Below, one piece after another: positions 20,857 through 32,468 of a stretch of 64,000 nucleotides of DNA. The first letter of the stretch is position 1. Each line of letters opens with the position of its first letter. This DNA comes from Trichosphaerium sp. ATCC 40318. Taxonomy: Eukaryota; Discosea; Flabellinia; Trichosidae. Made by a program: the position numbers and the translations under genes. Where the stretch lies: contig JALMLS010000510.1 in NCBI GenBank assembly GCA_038496445.1, positions 62,001 through 126,000 on the forward strand. The letters run 5' to 3'. A model generated the notes under the pieces. The model was not told where the DNA came from and did not search any database. It saw nothing but the letters and a program-made list of their open reading frames with translations.

Positions 20857-22153
20857 TTAATCGTCTAATTCGACATTACCTTCAATATCGCCATTGATGC
20901 TTTGCATAAGCTCAACTTCATCGTCTTCACTTTCTACATTTTCCAAAGGTATAGCTGTACCGATTGTAGCTTCCTTTTTCTTCTTCAAATACCGTCTAAC
21001 TATCAAAATGATAGCAACAACTAAAAAGAAACAAAAATAAGCACCAAACTTCCAGTACCAAAAAAAAAAAAAAGTGAAAGGTCAAAATGTCAAAGAAATT
21101 ATGCTTGTTTTGTACCAACACCACAACAGAATACTAAACCGCCAAACAACTCAGCGAGGATAATAACTATAGCAATCTTTGGATGTAATCTGAACTGTGT
21201 ATTAGGGCATGTCATGTGGTATTTACAGCTGGTAATACCGGCTTGTAATGTGCACTGCTCCTAAAAGAAAAAAAAAAAAGTCATCACAACAGAAATCAAC
21301 AAATCCACAAAAAACAAGCGTACGACAGCCTTCTCATTGATAGATTTGATATCAAGATTGTTATTACAATCTTTAGGTATACAATACGAGCTTGTAACAA
21401 GAACTAAATTAAACAATCAGTGGTGTGACATGAAAGATTTGGGAGAAGAGCTTTAACTTACTTTCATATTTTGGAGTGTAGACAGTTCCTTTCTCACTAC
21501 AAAGTTCTCCAATGAGAAGACAGTTTTCTCTGTAGGCTTTGGTAGGTTCTATATGACAATGAAAAGATGCTTCATCTTTGTGTGCATAGAAACACTGGAA
21601 GATAAAAAGTCAACAAACGATGCACGTGAAAGTCCGGTAAAAAAGACAAAAAAAAAGAGCCAAGAGCTGCCTTGTTAGCTTGGCGAAAGTCTTGCAACTA
21701 CCGTAGGTAGTTTTACATTAACACTGGCGTGTATGACACGCCGTGTGGGAAGAAAAACTGCAGTGTGGCGCGTGTCACATAATTCGTTTAAAAAGCGTAC
21801 CTTTGTCATTTCAAACGTTGTATGAGTCACTTCGCCTGTGTACCAAGCCGGAGTGTTGGCTGCGATTGACTTGAATGGGTTTAGAGACTTTTTGTTATGT
21901 TTTACACCCAGTAATACGTACGTTAAGAACGCGAGCGCAACCGCGTGTAACGTTTACTTTTATATCAAGTAGAGAACGTTTTAAATCTAAATAAATTGTA
22001 AACAAGCTAAACGAGCATATGAAAGGATATCAAGCCATGTTTTGATGGAATACGGCATTAACGTAAAACAATTGCACAAAATAACATACTCAATTGGTGC
22101 TGTGCTATACTGACGCATATTAATAGCGATATGAGAAGGATTGCTCGGAACAT
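20857..22153 (-). CDS. Type I membrane protein with a Cys-rich ectodomain, unknown family
   Basis: Start at 22153: MFRAILLISLLICVSIAQ, a signal peptide. Exons join in frame through GCARVLN/SIAANTPAWY, CFYAHKDEASFHCHIEPTKA, NCLLIGELCSEKG, CIPKDCNNNLDIKSINEKAV and CTLQAGITSCKYHMTCPNTQ to a membrane helix (KIAIVIILAELFGGLVFCCG, continuing VVAIILIVRR) and a cytosolic tail of about 45 residues rich in Glu/Asp (ENVESEDDEVELMQSINGD). About ten ectodomain cysteines suggest disulfide bonding. I recognise no family. One intron (about 21640-21800) holds two perfect hairpins. An acidic tail of this kind could bear sorting or kinase sites, but nothing specific is visible. Confidence 0.6.
21696..21742. repeat. 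Two adjacent perfect 7-bp hairpins in an intron
   Basis: AACTACC-GTA-GGTAGTT (21696-21712) and GGCGTGT-ATG-ACACGCC (21726-21742), both with 3-base loops, sit within the same intron of the Cys-rich membrane-protein gene. Confidence 0.7.
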
Positions 22154-22360
22154 CGTTGTGTAAACTGAATACTTGGACAACCGCTTAATCACTCTTAGCT
22201 TAAGTCAAACACTGTCACAAAACCTGACAACTACTCGCGTAGTACTCACTCAAAACGGCTTTTAAAATCTAATGATTTCGTGGTGATGAGTCATCAAAAT
22301 CAAGGTATTCAGAGAAGTATGCAGGGGCACGCGCTCAACAAGTTAAGAATTTAAATTGTT

Positions 22361-25300
22361 CTATTGTACATGTGATGCTAGGATAAGTTCACTAGCCTTT
22401 TCACCAATCATAAAACAAGTGGCCATAGGTGCACCATGAATAGGCCTATGTAAACAAAAAAATGAATATACAACAAAATATTTCAGAAAGGTGAAAACAA
22501 GCGTACTTTGGCAAAACGGAGCAGTCGGCAACACGGACGCCATTTACGCCACGTACTTTAAACTCATTATCTACTGCGCCACTTGCGCTAGTACCTAAAG
22601 GCACTGTACCAGTGAAATGTCTAAAATAAAGTAAGGATGAAGACTGCTTTAAAAAAAGGCTCAAAATTGTAACAAAAGAAATTTCAACTTTTTCTCGTCG
22701 TACTGGTCTGCTTGAACATTCGCCTTTATAAAATCTAATAAAGCAGTACCATTTACATTAGCACCTTAAATAAAAAATGTGAATAAATGGAGGAAACAGA
22801 GTAGACCACAAAACAAAATTCGAACAAAAGAAAAAAAATTGACATACCTGGGATAGTTTCAATTGCTCCATAATCAGTGAACGGCACTGCATTCACTATA
22901 GTTCTAACGTAATCAACAGCACTTTGAAATGCAGTAGCATCAGCATCATCCAAGGTATCAAATGAGACTGAAACAGTAGTTTCGTCATCTCCGAGTTTAG
23001 ACAAAACGAAATGACCCTTAAGAAAAAATTGCATCAGAATTGCGGTAAAAAGTTCTTTTAAAGTACCCTTGTCGCTGTGTGTTGCAGGTGAAGTATGAAA
23101 ACAGCTTTGGATCTACCATCTATTGCTGTTGGATACGCTTCAATCGTGAAATCAGGCGATAAAGGGGTATTGGCAGATGACCAGACGAAGATTGGTTTTG
23201 CTGTGAAAAAAAATTAGTGGAAAGTACACGATAAGTGCCTTAACGTACGTGATGCAAGGCTAGGTTGACCCATAACACCTTCTCTTGTACTCTTGTACAT
23301 GTCAAGCTGCTCTTGAAAATCAACAAAAAGCTCAGGGATCGGTGCGTTATCATTCAAATCAAACTCCATACGAATGTTGAACTGATCAATAACACTAGCT
23401 CCAACCACTTCATAACAAACAAAAATGTCAATCCAACGCAAAACATGAAGATCTAGAGTATCATTCTGACGTACATGGAGAATCCTGTATTACGTTTATA
23501 CCCAGGTTTGTCAAGGTCGTCAAATTACCAATACCAGAGTCCATAAGGATTTTAGGAGAGTTCAATGCGCCCGCTGATATGATAACCTCGTTTGCAACTT
23601 TTGCTGTGTATTCAACTCCGTTTTGTTCATAAACAACACCTAAATATATTTAGTAAGAAGGAGGTAAGGTAAGGCTATCGATGACAGTGAATAGCACATG
23701 CCTTCTACGTTGTTTGTTAAGTCAAACTCTACTTTAATAACTTTTGCTCCTGTCCTCAATCTCAGTTCTTCAGGCGCGTTGTTAAGGTATCCTAGGGCTG
23801 AAGACTTCCTGAAATATAGGTAAGAATAGTTAAGGTTTGAAATGTGGTAGAATATTTGAGTGGGAGCGATGAAAATACCTTATGCCGTTCTCAATATTGT
23901 ATTGTACTGAAGACAGTCCTTCTGTAAATGCTGGGTTGTTACTGTCGGGGAATACTGATATACCAAGTGTTTGAGCAGTGCTGATTAGCGTTTGCATAAA
24001 TTCGTTGATGCCATTGGCCAATGGAGGCTGGGAAACTGGAAAAAAATACAATTACAACTAACGAAATAGATACTCTTTTTTTTACCTGTTATTTTTCCGT
24101 CGTAGCCACGGTATAGTGTTGAATTAGGTAAACTTGGTACATCCACCTTCTCTATTTTTCTATAGTAAGGTAGTAATTCGCCCCAGGACCACCCTAAAAA
24201 AGGTCAGTACTTTAAAACGAAGTTCCAACTGAACTTGAAAACAAACCGAAATAAAAAAACCAAGTTTACATTTATCGTCTTGATTTCGGCGCAGGGTACT
24301 ATACTGCTTGTCTTACCTTCAGGAATATCTTCACCAGTAAAGTCGTTTGGTCTTGGACGGACAAACTTCATACCATTTGTATCTGTATAGGTGTCATTAA
24401 ACAACAACAAGTTCATTTGAGTTTTTTGTAAAAAAACTAGCGCTTAAAACATCAAACATTGTAGTATTCGTACCTGCTGTTCCACCAACAATCTTAGCTG
24501 CGCTGTTACTATGATAAAAAATCAGAAGAATCCTCTTTAAAACAAAAATAAAAATGTCACGTGACAAATTTTTTTGTTCAAAAACTAGCTGTTCACACAG
24601 CTCATCTTCGTCATAAAAAGATCATTGTAGGACATTGACGTACATGTATTCTGTACCAAAAAGGTTTACTGTATAATTCCAAAAAAACTGTGGTTTGGTA
24701 GCAATAGATTGCCAATAAAATGGCACGTCAAAAATACTGAAAGGTACAATCTCCTCTTCACAGTCTACTAAACCTAATATAAAATTAATAAACCTCACGT
24801 GATTTAAATGTCGAAGAGAAAATGTCAAGGTAATAGTTGAGAAAAAACACGTGATTTCAAAATATGCCAAAGTAAGTGGAGTTTTCGCCTTTTGATTTCA
24901 CTTACAAGGTCCAAACAGCACCTGTTCTTCGCTACCGCCTAATAACGCTATTTCAACTTTAGTATAATGCCTAAAAAAGTAACTACGCACTCTGTGCTTG
25001 TTCTCCAGCTTCTAACAGAAGAACACTATGTTTTTCCGCCAATCGAGCTGCAATGATACTACCAGAAGCCCCAGCACCAACTAGAACGCGTCAGAATCGA
25101 AAAAAGAAATTCCACGCAGTCAATCAGTTTGGGCTTTAAAAATCGCCTCAAACTTCATTTTGTAAAGTCAATGTAGTCGCAATGTACCCACTACGTAATC
25201 AAAGTCATCCTTGAATGGTTGTTTCTCGTTTGAGCTCGGCTGGGCATTAAAAATGACAATAACGAGGATCAGCCCTAGTAATATCACAGCTACAACCCCA

Positions 25301-25443
25301 AATAGCGCTATACGCCAATACTTAGCACAAAACCCATCGGGCGTATCACTTTCTTCGCTGAGCTCTGAAATATTGTCATCATCCATAGAAATCAGCTCAT
25401 CGTCTTCTGTATACAATGGCTGTATGCTTGCCGTTTTGCTCAT
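22361..25443 (-). CDS. Membrane-anchored GMC-family FAD oxidoreductase
   Basis: Starts MSKTASIQPLYTEDDELISM, an acidic cytosolic tail of about 45 residues, then one membrane helix (IALFGVVAVILLGLILVIVI), giving a type II anchor. The Rossmann FAD motif follows (DYVVVGAGASGS, joined over an intron), then SVLLLEAGE. GMC features continue: GWSWGELLPYYRKIEKVD, the signature-2 region IISAGALNSPKILMDSG, and the C-terminal block HFTGTVPLG (catalytic His) with VRGVNGVRVADCSVLP and PMATCFMIGEKASELI. The length, about 650 aa over many exons, is normal for the family plus the anchor. Substrate is not readable from sequence: choline, glucose and other alcohol oxidases or dehydrogenases share this fold. 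The active domain would face the lumen or the outside. Confidence 0.85.
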
Positions 25444-25786
25444 CGAAAAAAAATTACGCGTAGGTGGGTTTTACGCACTGATCAAAGCAATTTAAGTTTT
25501 CTTTAATTTAACTTTTCGCATTGTAAGAATTTTCCAAGTGAACTGCTACGCTGATTGGTTTATCCGTCTACAAAATGACACGTAAACGTCACAATTTGAC
25601 AAATCTCAAAAAAAATAGTACACAACGACTGTAATGGGTAGGTTGTGCGTATGTAGTCGTTTGGGAGCAAGTTAGGGCGCTTTTCGCTTAAAAAAGTCGT
25701 CTTATTTTTACTTTCGATTCTAATGCGTTTTTTTTTACTTACAAACAACGCTTGTCGTAGTGACAAGGTGTAGACGTCATTTTAAT

Positions 25787-27139
25787 TTAATACATTTCTA
25801 TCAAGTCACGGAGAATTGCTATCTTGGATTTACACCTACAAAACAGTTATTAAAACCACGTCACGTTTAACAAATAACAAATTTGACACGTCAGTAAAAG
25901 AAATGTGACACTTTGAACGTACACTTCCAAATCATCAAGGACAGGTGGCATAGACTCTCCAAAATCGTGTGGGATAACCTAGATAGTAATGAGAACAAAG
26001 AAGGTTGATTGAAAAAATGAAGCGAAAAGTCGCCACACAGAACTTAAAATAAAGTCTTTCTATCCTTTCTACGTACCGTGTAGTACTCGTTTGTTAGGTC
26101 TTTAATCTTCAAATCATCTGTCTTGTCTTTAGCCAATTCAGCTTTAATCTTGATGAGCACATCTAGGCCTTTACGGAGCTGGGACTTCTTCAACTTGCCT
26201 AAATAGAAAGTTGAGAACACAACACCAAAAATTATTTTGAAAAACTTGGTGGGTTTTTTTTCGTTCAATAAAGATTAGACGTACTGACTGTTTGTTGTGG
26301 ATACTGTACAATATGCGAGTCAAAGGCTTCGTCAAGCATATCTTGACTTTGTTGATTCATATGTAGAGGTACATCAACTACAGCAAACTCTTCTTGTGAT
26401 GACAAACTTTGAGACTCATGAATAGTAGAAATGGATTGCTGACGCTCAAAATCTAAAGAAAATGCAGGTCAGACACAAACGATCATCACGTGATAATTTA
26501 AATGCTACAAAAATGATGACCAAATACACGAGCACCGATGAGGTAAACAACATGGCACAAAAGAAACGAAGACAGCATTTGGCAGATTGAAATTTTTTGT
26601 CAAAAAATATCAGTCACGCGACGTACTGTGCGCTCTCCAATCGCCACGTTTATAATTTTCAACAAACCAATCAGCATAGAGCTTCCTCCCTCTAAACACT
26701 GTACCGTTTGTGCTATTGCTTGTTAGTGAAAAATTTTTCAAACGAAAAAACGATAAAATGCAGCCAATAACGATAATAAAGGCTCCACCCACAATTTTTT
26801 GCGTTTTCAAGCGTTTTCTTACCCTTGTATAGCGCTCTTGGCGTCAAGTGTGCTAAAAAATTCTACAATGCCAAAACCTTTTGGTTTATCTGTTTGGTAA
26901 TACGTTGGTACAGTTAACGACTTTATACGTCCAAATCGTGTTAGTGCTTCACCAAGGTTATAAGCGTCTAGCGCATTACCAAGGTTTTTAACCACGATTT
27001 TGCGGTTAGAAGCATCTTTCTACGAAGAATTTCGGTTAGAACGTTTGGTTAACGGACAAAGAACGCTTACAGAAGGGGATTTGCCATGAGGGCTTGAGGA
27101 TGTGCTTGTCTTCGCTGCTTTGCGTACTGGGGTGCTCAT
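25787..27139 (-). CDS. RRM protein with a C-terminal PARP regulatory-type domain and no ART catalytic domain
   Basis: Start at 27139: MSTPVRKAAKTSTSSSPHGK, a Ser-rich basic tail. An RRM follows, with RNP2 KIVVKNLG and RNP1 KGFGIVEFF; its end, FRGRKLYADWFVENY, is spliced via an acceptor near 26706. After an acidic, Gln/Ser-rich linker (residues about 120-175), exons read KLKKSQLRKGLDVLIKIKAE, DLTNEYYT and VIPHDFGESMPPVLDDLEV, then KSKIAILRDLIEMY and TAA. That block matches the helical PARP regulatory domain (known form: GKLSKxQI...LSNxFYTxIPHxFG...PP). In PARP1-type enzymes this helical domain sits directly ahead of the ART domain and autoinhibits it; here the frame stops right after it. RNA binding and a PARP-like helical bundle in one protein is an unusual layout. 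Confidence 0.75.
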
Positions 27140-27223
27140 TGTGTCTCAGTCAACAAATTCTCGAGCAACCTGACTTGTATTGACTCTTATCCAAGTACCA
27201 CTTCCTGTTAAAGCTCTAGCACT

Positions 27224-28473
27224 ATGGCAGCTCCTGCACCTGTAAAGAATACAATAGAGTGGGACGATAGTTGGACAGCAATTCTTGAAAAATCGTTTGA
27301 AGATCTTTCAAGTACTACTTAGCGCTTTACCAATTGTTTATTAACATATAAAAGATCTTGCCGCTTCTGATGGCTGGAATTTGGTAAAAGAGCAGTACAA
27401 CATCACTATCTCAAGTAAGATAGTAGAGGGCTCTCCTTTGAACGTAATGAGAGGTAATTAAAACGAAAATTATCCAAAATGTAAAGCATTTCCTGTTTAT
27501 TCGTTTAAAAACGTTTAACTTTGCTTCGATAGGCGAACTTGAGTTTGATTTCAGCGTTGAAGAAGTTGGTTTGGCAATATCTGACATCCCGGGAAGAAAA
27601 GAGTGGGACAGGCTTCTCGTTGAAGTGCCAAAGGTAGCCGCATCAAAAACAACAAAAAAACCGTTTTGGAAACCAACATTTTTTGAACTCTAAACTACAG
27701 TTTTTATATCATAGTGACGCCTATTTCCTGACGCTGTGAGTACTTGTAGGTTCTTTCTCAATGGGAAGATAAAAAGGTTATGATTGGCTACATGAAATTC
27801 ATTGGTCAATGGCCTATTGCCCAACGTGACATGTGTGTATTGAGTACGTTCGCTTTAGAACCGAATATTATAGCGTCAACCGTATTTTTGCTGAACGCGT
27901 AGACGCACAACCTGTATTACTCTTTTCGCCAAAGCATTCCTGTAGCGTTGAGCCACTATACCAAGCCATTAGTTTCCTCTTTCTCGAATTACTGATTTCC
28001 TAACTCTTTATGATTAGTGTCCTTTAAGCGTACTGATGGCGAGAACAGCAAAGCGCTATGTATTGGCACGTCTATTGTTAATCCTGGTTGCCCAGAAGTC
28101 AAGTAAGTCAACGATGGAGTAATATCTCACAAACATATTCTTTTTTCGAAACCTAATTTTTTGGTGTGTTTAGCGGTATTGTCAGAGCTAATATATTAGC
28201 TTCTGGATTTGTTTTAGAACCACTAGGTCCTAATAAAACGAAAGTAACATACTTGATTCAATTAGAGCTTGGAGTACGTCAGCAATTCACAAATTTCTGT
28301 CACGTGAAAAATAAAAATTCATTAATATTTTCTTGTAGGGTTGGATACCTGCTTGGGTTACCAACTTTGTTGGTACAGAGGCACCATTGGCATTGGGAAG
28401 ATTACTTCGTGTCATGCGTCAAAAACGAGATGCTCAGAAAAAGACTGCGGAACAAGGCGAGACCAAAGAATAA
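27224..28473 (+). CDS. START-domain lipid-transfer protein
   Basis: Exons join from MAAPAPVKNTIEWDDSWTAI through ASDGWNLVKEQYNITISSKI, GELEFDFSVEEVGLAISDIP, GRKEWDRLLVEV, WPIAQRDMCVLS, ILASGFVLEPLGPNKTKVTY and LIQLELGGWIPAWVTNFVGT to KKTAEQGETKE and TAA (28471-28473). The order and motifs (xxRDxC, the strand ending TKVTYLIQLELGGWIP, the C-terminal helix region) match a StAR-related START domain of about 210 residues that fills the protein, as in PCTP-type members. No signal peptide or membrane anchor is seen, so it should be cytosolic and carry a lipid between membranes; which lipid cannot be read. The gene is divergent from the RRM gene, with only about 85 bases between the two starts. Confidence 0.8.
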
Positions 28474-28623
28474 GCAGACTGTACTTTGCTTGGAAGCCAA
28501 AAGAAACCATTAAAAAAAGGTTTCAATTAAATGACAATAAATTGTTTTTAACTCTATCAGCTGTCATGGTCATCCACTATGCGTATGTGTACTAGTTGTG
28601 TTGTTTTGAATAAGGGAGATGTG

Positions 28624-28980
28624 TCAATTGTGTAAGACGGATCCTGTTTTCTTTTGCTGCCATACAATTAGGCGCAGTTGCACTGCATAGCAGGCTACAA
28701 TGTTCTGTTGATCGACACTATTTTGAAACAAAAGCAAATGGTCATCACTTTCAAACACATCAAGGATATCCAGTGTATCATCAACAGCACGTTCAAGAAG
28801 CCCTATGATTATCATCAGAATTTAATAGTATAACATATCTTCAGCCTTCTTGGTAGGCACGTGATACTGAGATGCATACTAGGTAATAAGGAGTAGTTGG
28901 CTCTTGTTGCCTCGTTAGAACGCTTAGTCTGAGAGACACTGTCGGAAACGTGTACTTCCAGAAAAAAGTTGTTGCTCGTC
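28624..28980 (-). CDS. Hypothetical protein, two exons visible, start not found
   Basis: The last exon (28624 to about 28808) encodes LLERAVDDTLDILDVFESDD, then QQNIVACYAVQLRLIVWQQK, then stop. An intron with donor GTATCA joins it in phase to an upstream exon reading SDSVSQTKRSNEATRANYSL and LPSMHLR. I find no convincing ATG upstream before the divergent gene at 29089. Composition is normal coding and helical. No family recognised; treat the left boundary as the only firm one. Confidence 0.35.
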
Positions 28981-29088
28981 GACTTTTGTGATTGTTTTAA
29001 GTACTTCCAAACCAGATTAAGTTAGAACTTACTCACTACGACTTCTCCGCGTGTTTAGTACTGCTTTATATCTTTCTAAACTACTTAT

Positions 29089-30438
29089 GACGTCTAACGA
29101 AACAACAGAACAAGAAAAAGAACCAGGTAATGTTGTAAGTACGTAATTATCCTAATTGTACAGTTTGTCAGGATTCTACGTTACCTACTGAAGTATGGAG
29201 TATAATAATCGCTAAAATACATCAAATACCTGATGTAGTGTCTGTTGCATGGACTTGTTCATTATTTACAACCCTGTGTTCGAACAAACTGTCTGAAGAA
29301 TCAAAGTCAACTGGTAGTGCAAAAATAGTCCTCAACACAATTTTTTTTTGACTGCTGTTACAGGTGTGTATGACTACAGCCATGTAAAGAAAGATAAGTT
29401 CCAAAGAGCTTCAGCTCACGTGTTGTTGTTGGGTATGTCATCAAATTATAAAAAATCACGTGCGTTTTTGCTAATGTTTATAAATGAAGAAGAACTCAAG
29501 AAGCCAAAAGAAAATAATACTCAAGAGCATCCTTCCAAAAAAGTTTCTTTCTTCAGAGCACTTCTTGGAAAAAAATCTCAAAAGCATGAGCCTCAGGAAC
29601 CTTTGAGATACTTTGACAAGGTCCCTGTATCTTCGGGCTCTTCAATAGACATTGGTTTGATGGGCGACGCACGAGCTGGTGAGCGTTTGCAGTCATTGAA
29701 AGGTTAACAAAAAAAAAGGTTGCACGCAGTTGGTAAAGAGGTTCACCGAAAATACGTTTAGTGAAGTCAGCCAATCAAGGAATGGCGATTCTAGCACAGT
29801 AAAATAGTTTTTGTTTGCCCAACATAACCCAGTTTTAGGAGGATACAACTATTCGGTTTGGCAATGCTAGCTTGACTTGTACTCTGGTGAGTTTTGTGTT
29901 TTGTTTTAGTTTGTTGACATGCCTTCAGCGACACCCGCGCTTGTATACTTTCAAGTCTGTCCAGGGATACTTGGGGAAAGAGAATAGATGTTTTTTGGTT
30001 TGTTGTGACACTACCAGCGAATTCAGTACGTCCAGTACATTCAGATTACTTCAAAAGTTTTTTGTGTTTTACAATTCAGCTTAAACTTTATTTAAGGCTG
30101 GGACAGAGTCACAGATAGATGGCTTCCTGATATTTTGGCTATTTGTACTGGCAAACCAATCATTGTTATTGGACTTCTAAAAACTGATTTGAAGGAAGAA
30201 TGTAAAGTATCAATTGAGAAAGTGAAGGTACCTCTTCGCACAAATCGATTTTATGAAAAAAAAACCCCAAAAAAAACCAAAGGTTGATTCATGTTTATTT
30301 TAGGCGTATTGCAAATTACACAATATGTGTGCAATAGAAACTAGTGCTAAGACAGGAAGAAATGTTAAATATGTATTTGAATACATTGCCGAAGCATATC
30401 TAAGATCAATTGTCAACAAAGTTGAAGAAGAACAATAA
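29089..30438 (+). CDS. F-box protein fused to a degenerate small-GTPase-like domain
   Basis: Exon 1 begins MTSNETTEQEKEPG. Exon 2 gives an F-box, STLPTEVWSIIIAKIHQIPD and on, residues about 17-55. After a Lys-rich linker comes a GTPase-like fold: beta-1 with IDIGLMGDARAG (a P-loop remnant), SLVKRFTENTFSE (the helix after the P-loop), TTIRFGNASLTCTL (switch/beta-3 region), then RHPRLYTFKSVQGYLG where DTAGQ should be, CFLVCCDTTSEFS, WLPDILAICTGKPIIVIGLL with LKTD in place of NKxD, and IETSAKTGRNVKYVFEYI, a good G5 motif. It ends VNKVEEEQ, TAA 30436-30438, with no CaaX. Motifs for Mg and gamma-phosphate contact are missing, so nucleotide hydrolysis is unlikely. The splice near 29690-29755 is uncertain: I found no canonical in-phase junction there, which leaves room for a frameshift. 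Confidence 0.6.
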
Positions 30439-31314
30439 ACCAGTTTGAACAAAAAAAACTTACTAGTAGATTTTGACAGAGGCAAAAAAAATATAAGTTA
30501 GCAAATAAATATGCATTCTTACTTTACGGTTACAAACCGGTTAACTGTTTAGGTTTGAAAGCCGGTTAACTTCGACTTCTTAGCGACTAATATTGTGCTT
30601 GACAGCGTTGGATAAGGGCAAACTGTAGCAAAAATCGAGTCAATAACAATATTTTGTCACTGTCACTCAACTTGTTGATGGTGTTTCAGCGTATGAGAGT
30701 CTGGATGTAAAAAAACGTGTCTAGTGGCTTTTGATGAAGCTAACAACTTTTCCTTTTCACCATAACCATACCCGAACCGATTACTAATTGCCGTAACCTT
30801 AAAGTCGAAAAACGGTTTTCTTAGAGCTCCAGTGCAAATCTACCGTAGTTTCGGCAACAATACGGGAAAGCTTACCGAAACCGTACAGTAGAAGCCGGTA
30901 TAAGTGTATTTTACAATGCTAAATTTAGAAACCAGGTGTTACAAAACGGTATCTTTACATAGTACCATTTAACTTTTTTAATAGGAATAACACATAAATA
31001 TTAAGAGCACGAATATTTGACGGCGACACAGTCACAAGCGTGTGGTATTAAACTGACAATTGGTAAAAAACCAGTTTCCCAAAAATAGGATAAAAATCAG
31101 AGTTTTTTGAAGGCTCTGTAATAAAAGTGGAAGCCGCAAAAGTGAAATTACGAAAATGTTCAAGTACAAAGGTTATTGCATAGTTGGTATAAGGACATAT
31201 ACAACACAGAATTATTTCTCCGCAACAGTTTTTTTTTTAATTGAAATTTATTTTGGTTACTATTTTTGTCAATTTGATGATCATTTTTTTAACTATTGTT
31301 ATCATTTTCTCACG
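30439..31314. other. Gene-free spacer, mostly inverted-duplication flank
   Basis: From about 30531 this is the noncoding part of arm B and matches 13720-14684 on the other strand. Conservation outside the gene suggests the whole block moved or was copied as one piece. No ORF is preserved in both copies here. Confidence 0.5.
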
Positions 31315-32383
31315 ATGATTAAAGCACTTCTATGTTTATGTACTCTGTTCACATTGACGCTTTCTCTAAGTACGTACATTGTTTAAAGAAGCTGTATAGC
31401 GCAACAACAACCAAAGAGCGCTGCACTGTTTTTAGTAACATTTCATTAACCTATCCACATAGGCGAAGGCGATTCAGGCATATGTACATTGCGTGTTCCA
31501 GACACCGATGATTTTTTATCTTATTCTAATGAACCAAACAACCCTAACTTTATCGTTAATGATACGGCTATAGAGTACCGAGCAACTTTTGCAGGTTCAA
31601 TACAGCACACAATTGATATTAACTCAAATTCCATACGATATGACCTTGAAACCTTCGCGATTGGTACAACAAGAACTCTTATAATGGAGTGTGTGATGGA
31701 TCAACCAGTAATAGGAGGTACCTATCCAAAACATGCTATATTTAGAGCTTGTCTAACTAAGTATTCTAACATTTCTTTGAGGATTTACTATAGTATCACA
31801 TAATTTTACAAACCCTCCAAGTAATTTCACTTTCAATTCAACGTCATTCAGGTATGTTCAAGTAACACAATCTCTTTTAATTTATATTAACCCTTTCGTA
31901 TTGTAGTTTTGTAACTGCGGCACAGTCGAGCTTACCCCCACATAAATTTTCTGTAAGTTTTGAGATACCAACATTGATTCCAACAACATTATCTCCAACG
32001 CTCCCACCAACAACGCTCCCTCCAACAACATTACCACCTACAACACTACCTCCGACAACACAACCTCCAACACTGCCCCCAACAACGTCCCCTCCGACAA
32101 CACTAGCGCCAACAACTGCTGTTCCAACAGCTCCAATATCACTAACAACAGTACAACCAACAACCGCAATACCAACAACTGCACCAACAACGCAAACGCC
32201 AAGTGCACCTGTAGCTACACCCTCCTCATCAAATACGTTAAATTCTATTTGTTGTTTAGTGTTCAACTTTTTGGTATTCTTGTGTTGTCTTAACTTGTAA
32301 ATCAGTTAGTAAAAGACACTGTCGCGCTAATACAATAAAGATAATTTACTGCCCAAGAATTTTTCTTTAGTACTTGAGTTTGC
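30531..32383 (+). repeat. Inverted duplication, arm B (partner at 12487-14684)
   Basis: Full-length match in inverted orientation to arm A, with scattered substitutions and indels. Arm B carries the version of the Thr/Pro-rich gene that splices cleanly. Confidence 0.8.
31315..32300 (+). CDS. Thr/Pro-rich, probably GPI-anchored surface protein
   Basis: Exon 1 (31315-31369) is the signal peptide MIKALLCLCTLFTLTLSL. Exon 2 (31463-31717) encodes SEGDSGICTLRVPDTDDFLS and on, a beta-rich segment with several N-x-S/T sites. Exon 3 starts at 31794 (HNFTNPPSNFTFNSTSF). Exon 4 starts near 31908 (FVTAAQSSLPPHKFSVSFEI) and runs into PPTTL-type repeats, an Ala/Thr/Pro stalk and the hydrophobic end NSICCLVFNFLVFLCCLNL with TAA 32298-32300. 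All introns are in phase with GT-AG ends. The layout (signal, small domain, mucin stalk, hydrophobic tail without a cytosolic part) is typical of GPI-anchored surface proteins; a membrane helix is the alternative. Same family as the arm-A copy, similar in design to the gene at 1329. Confidence 0.7.
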
Positions 32384-32468
32384 ACTACTTTTCGACATTG
32401 ACTAGAGCCACGATTGACTAAAAAATGAACTGTTTTTTGGTACAACAATGAATTTTTTATTTTCGAGG

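Noticed and set aside
25560-25780. A short minus-strand ORF starting MTSTPCHYDKRC, seven bases past the RRM/PARP_reg stop, resembling the first half of a PBZ zinc finger
   Set aside because: The second half (two His) is absent in any phase-compatible downstream exon, so there is no complete finger.
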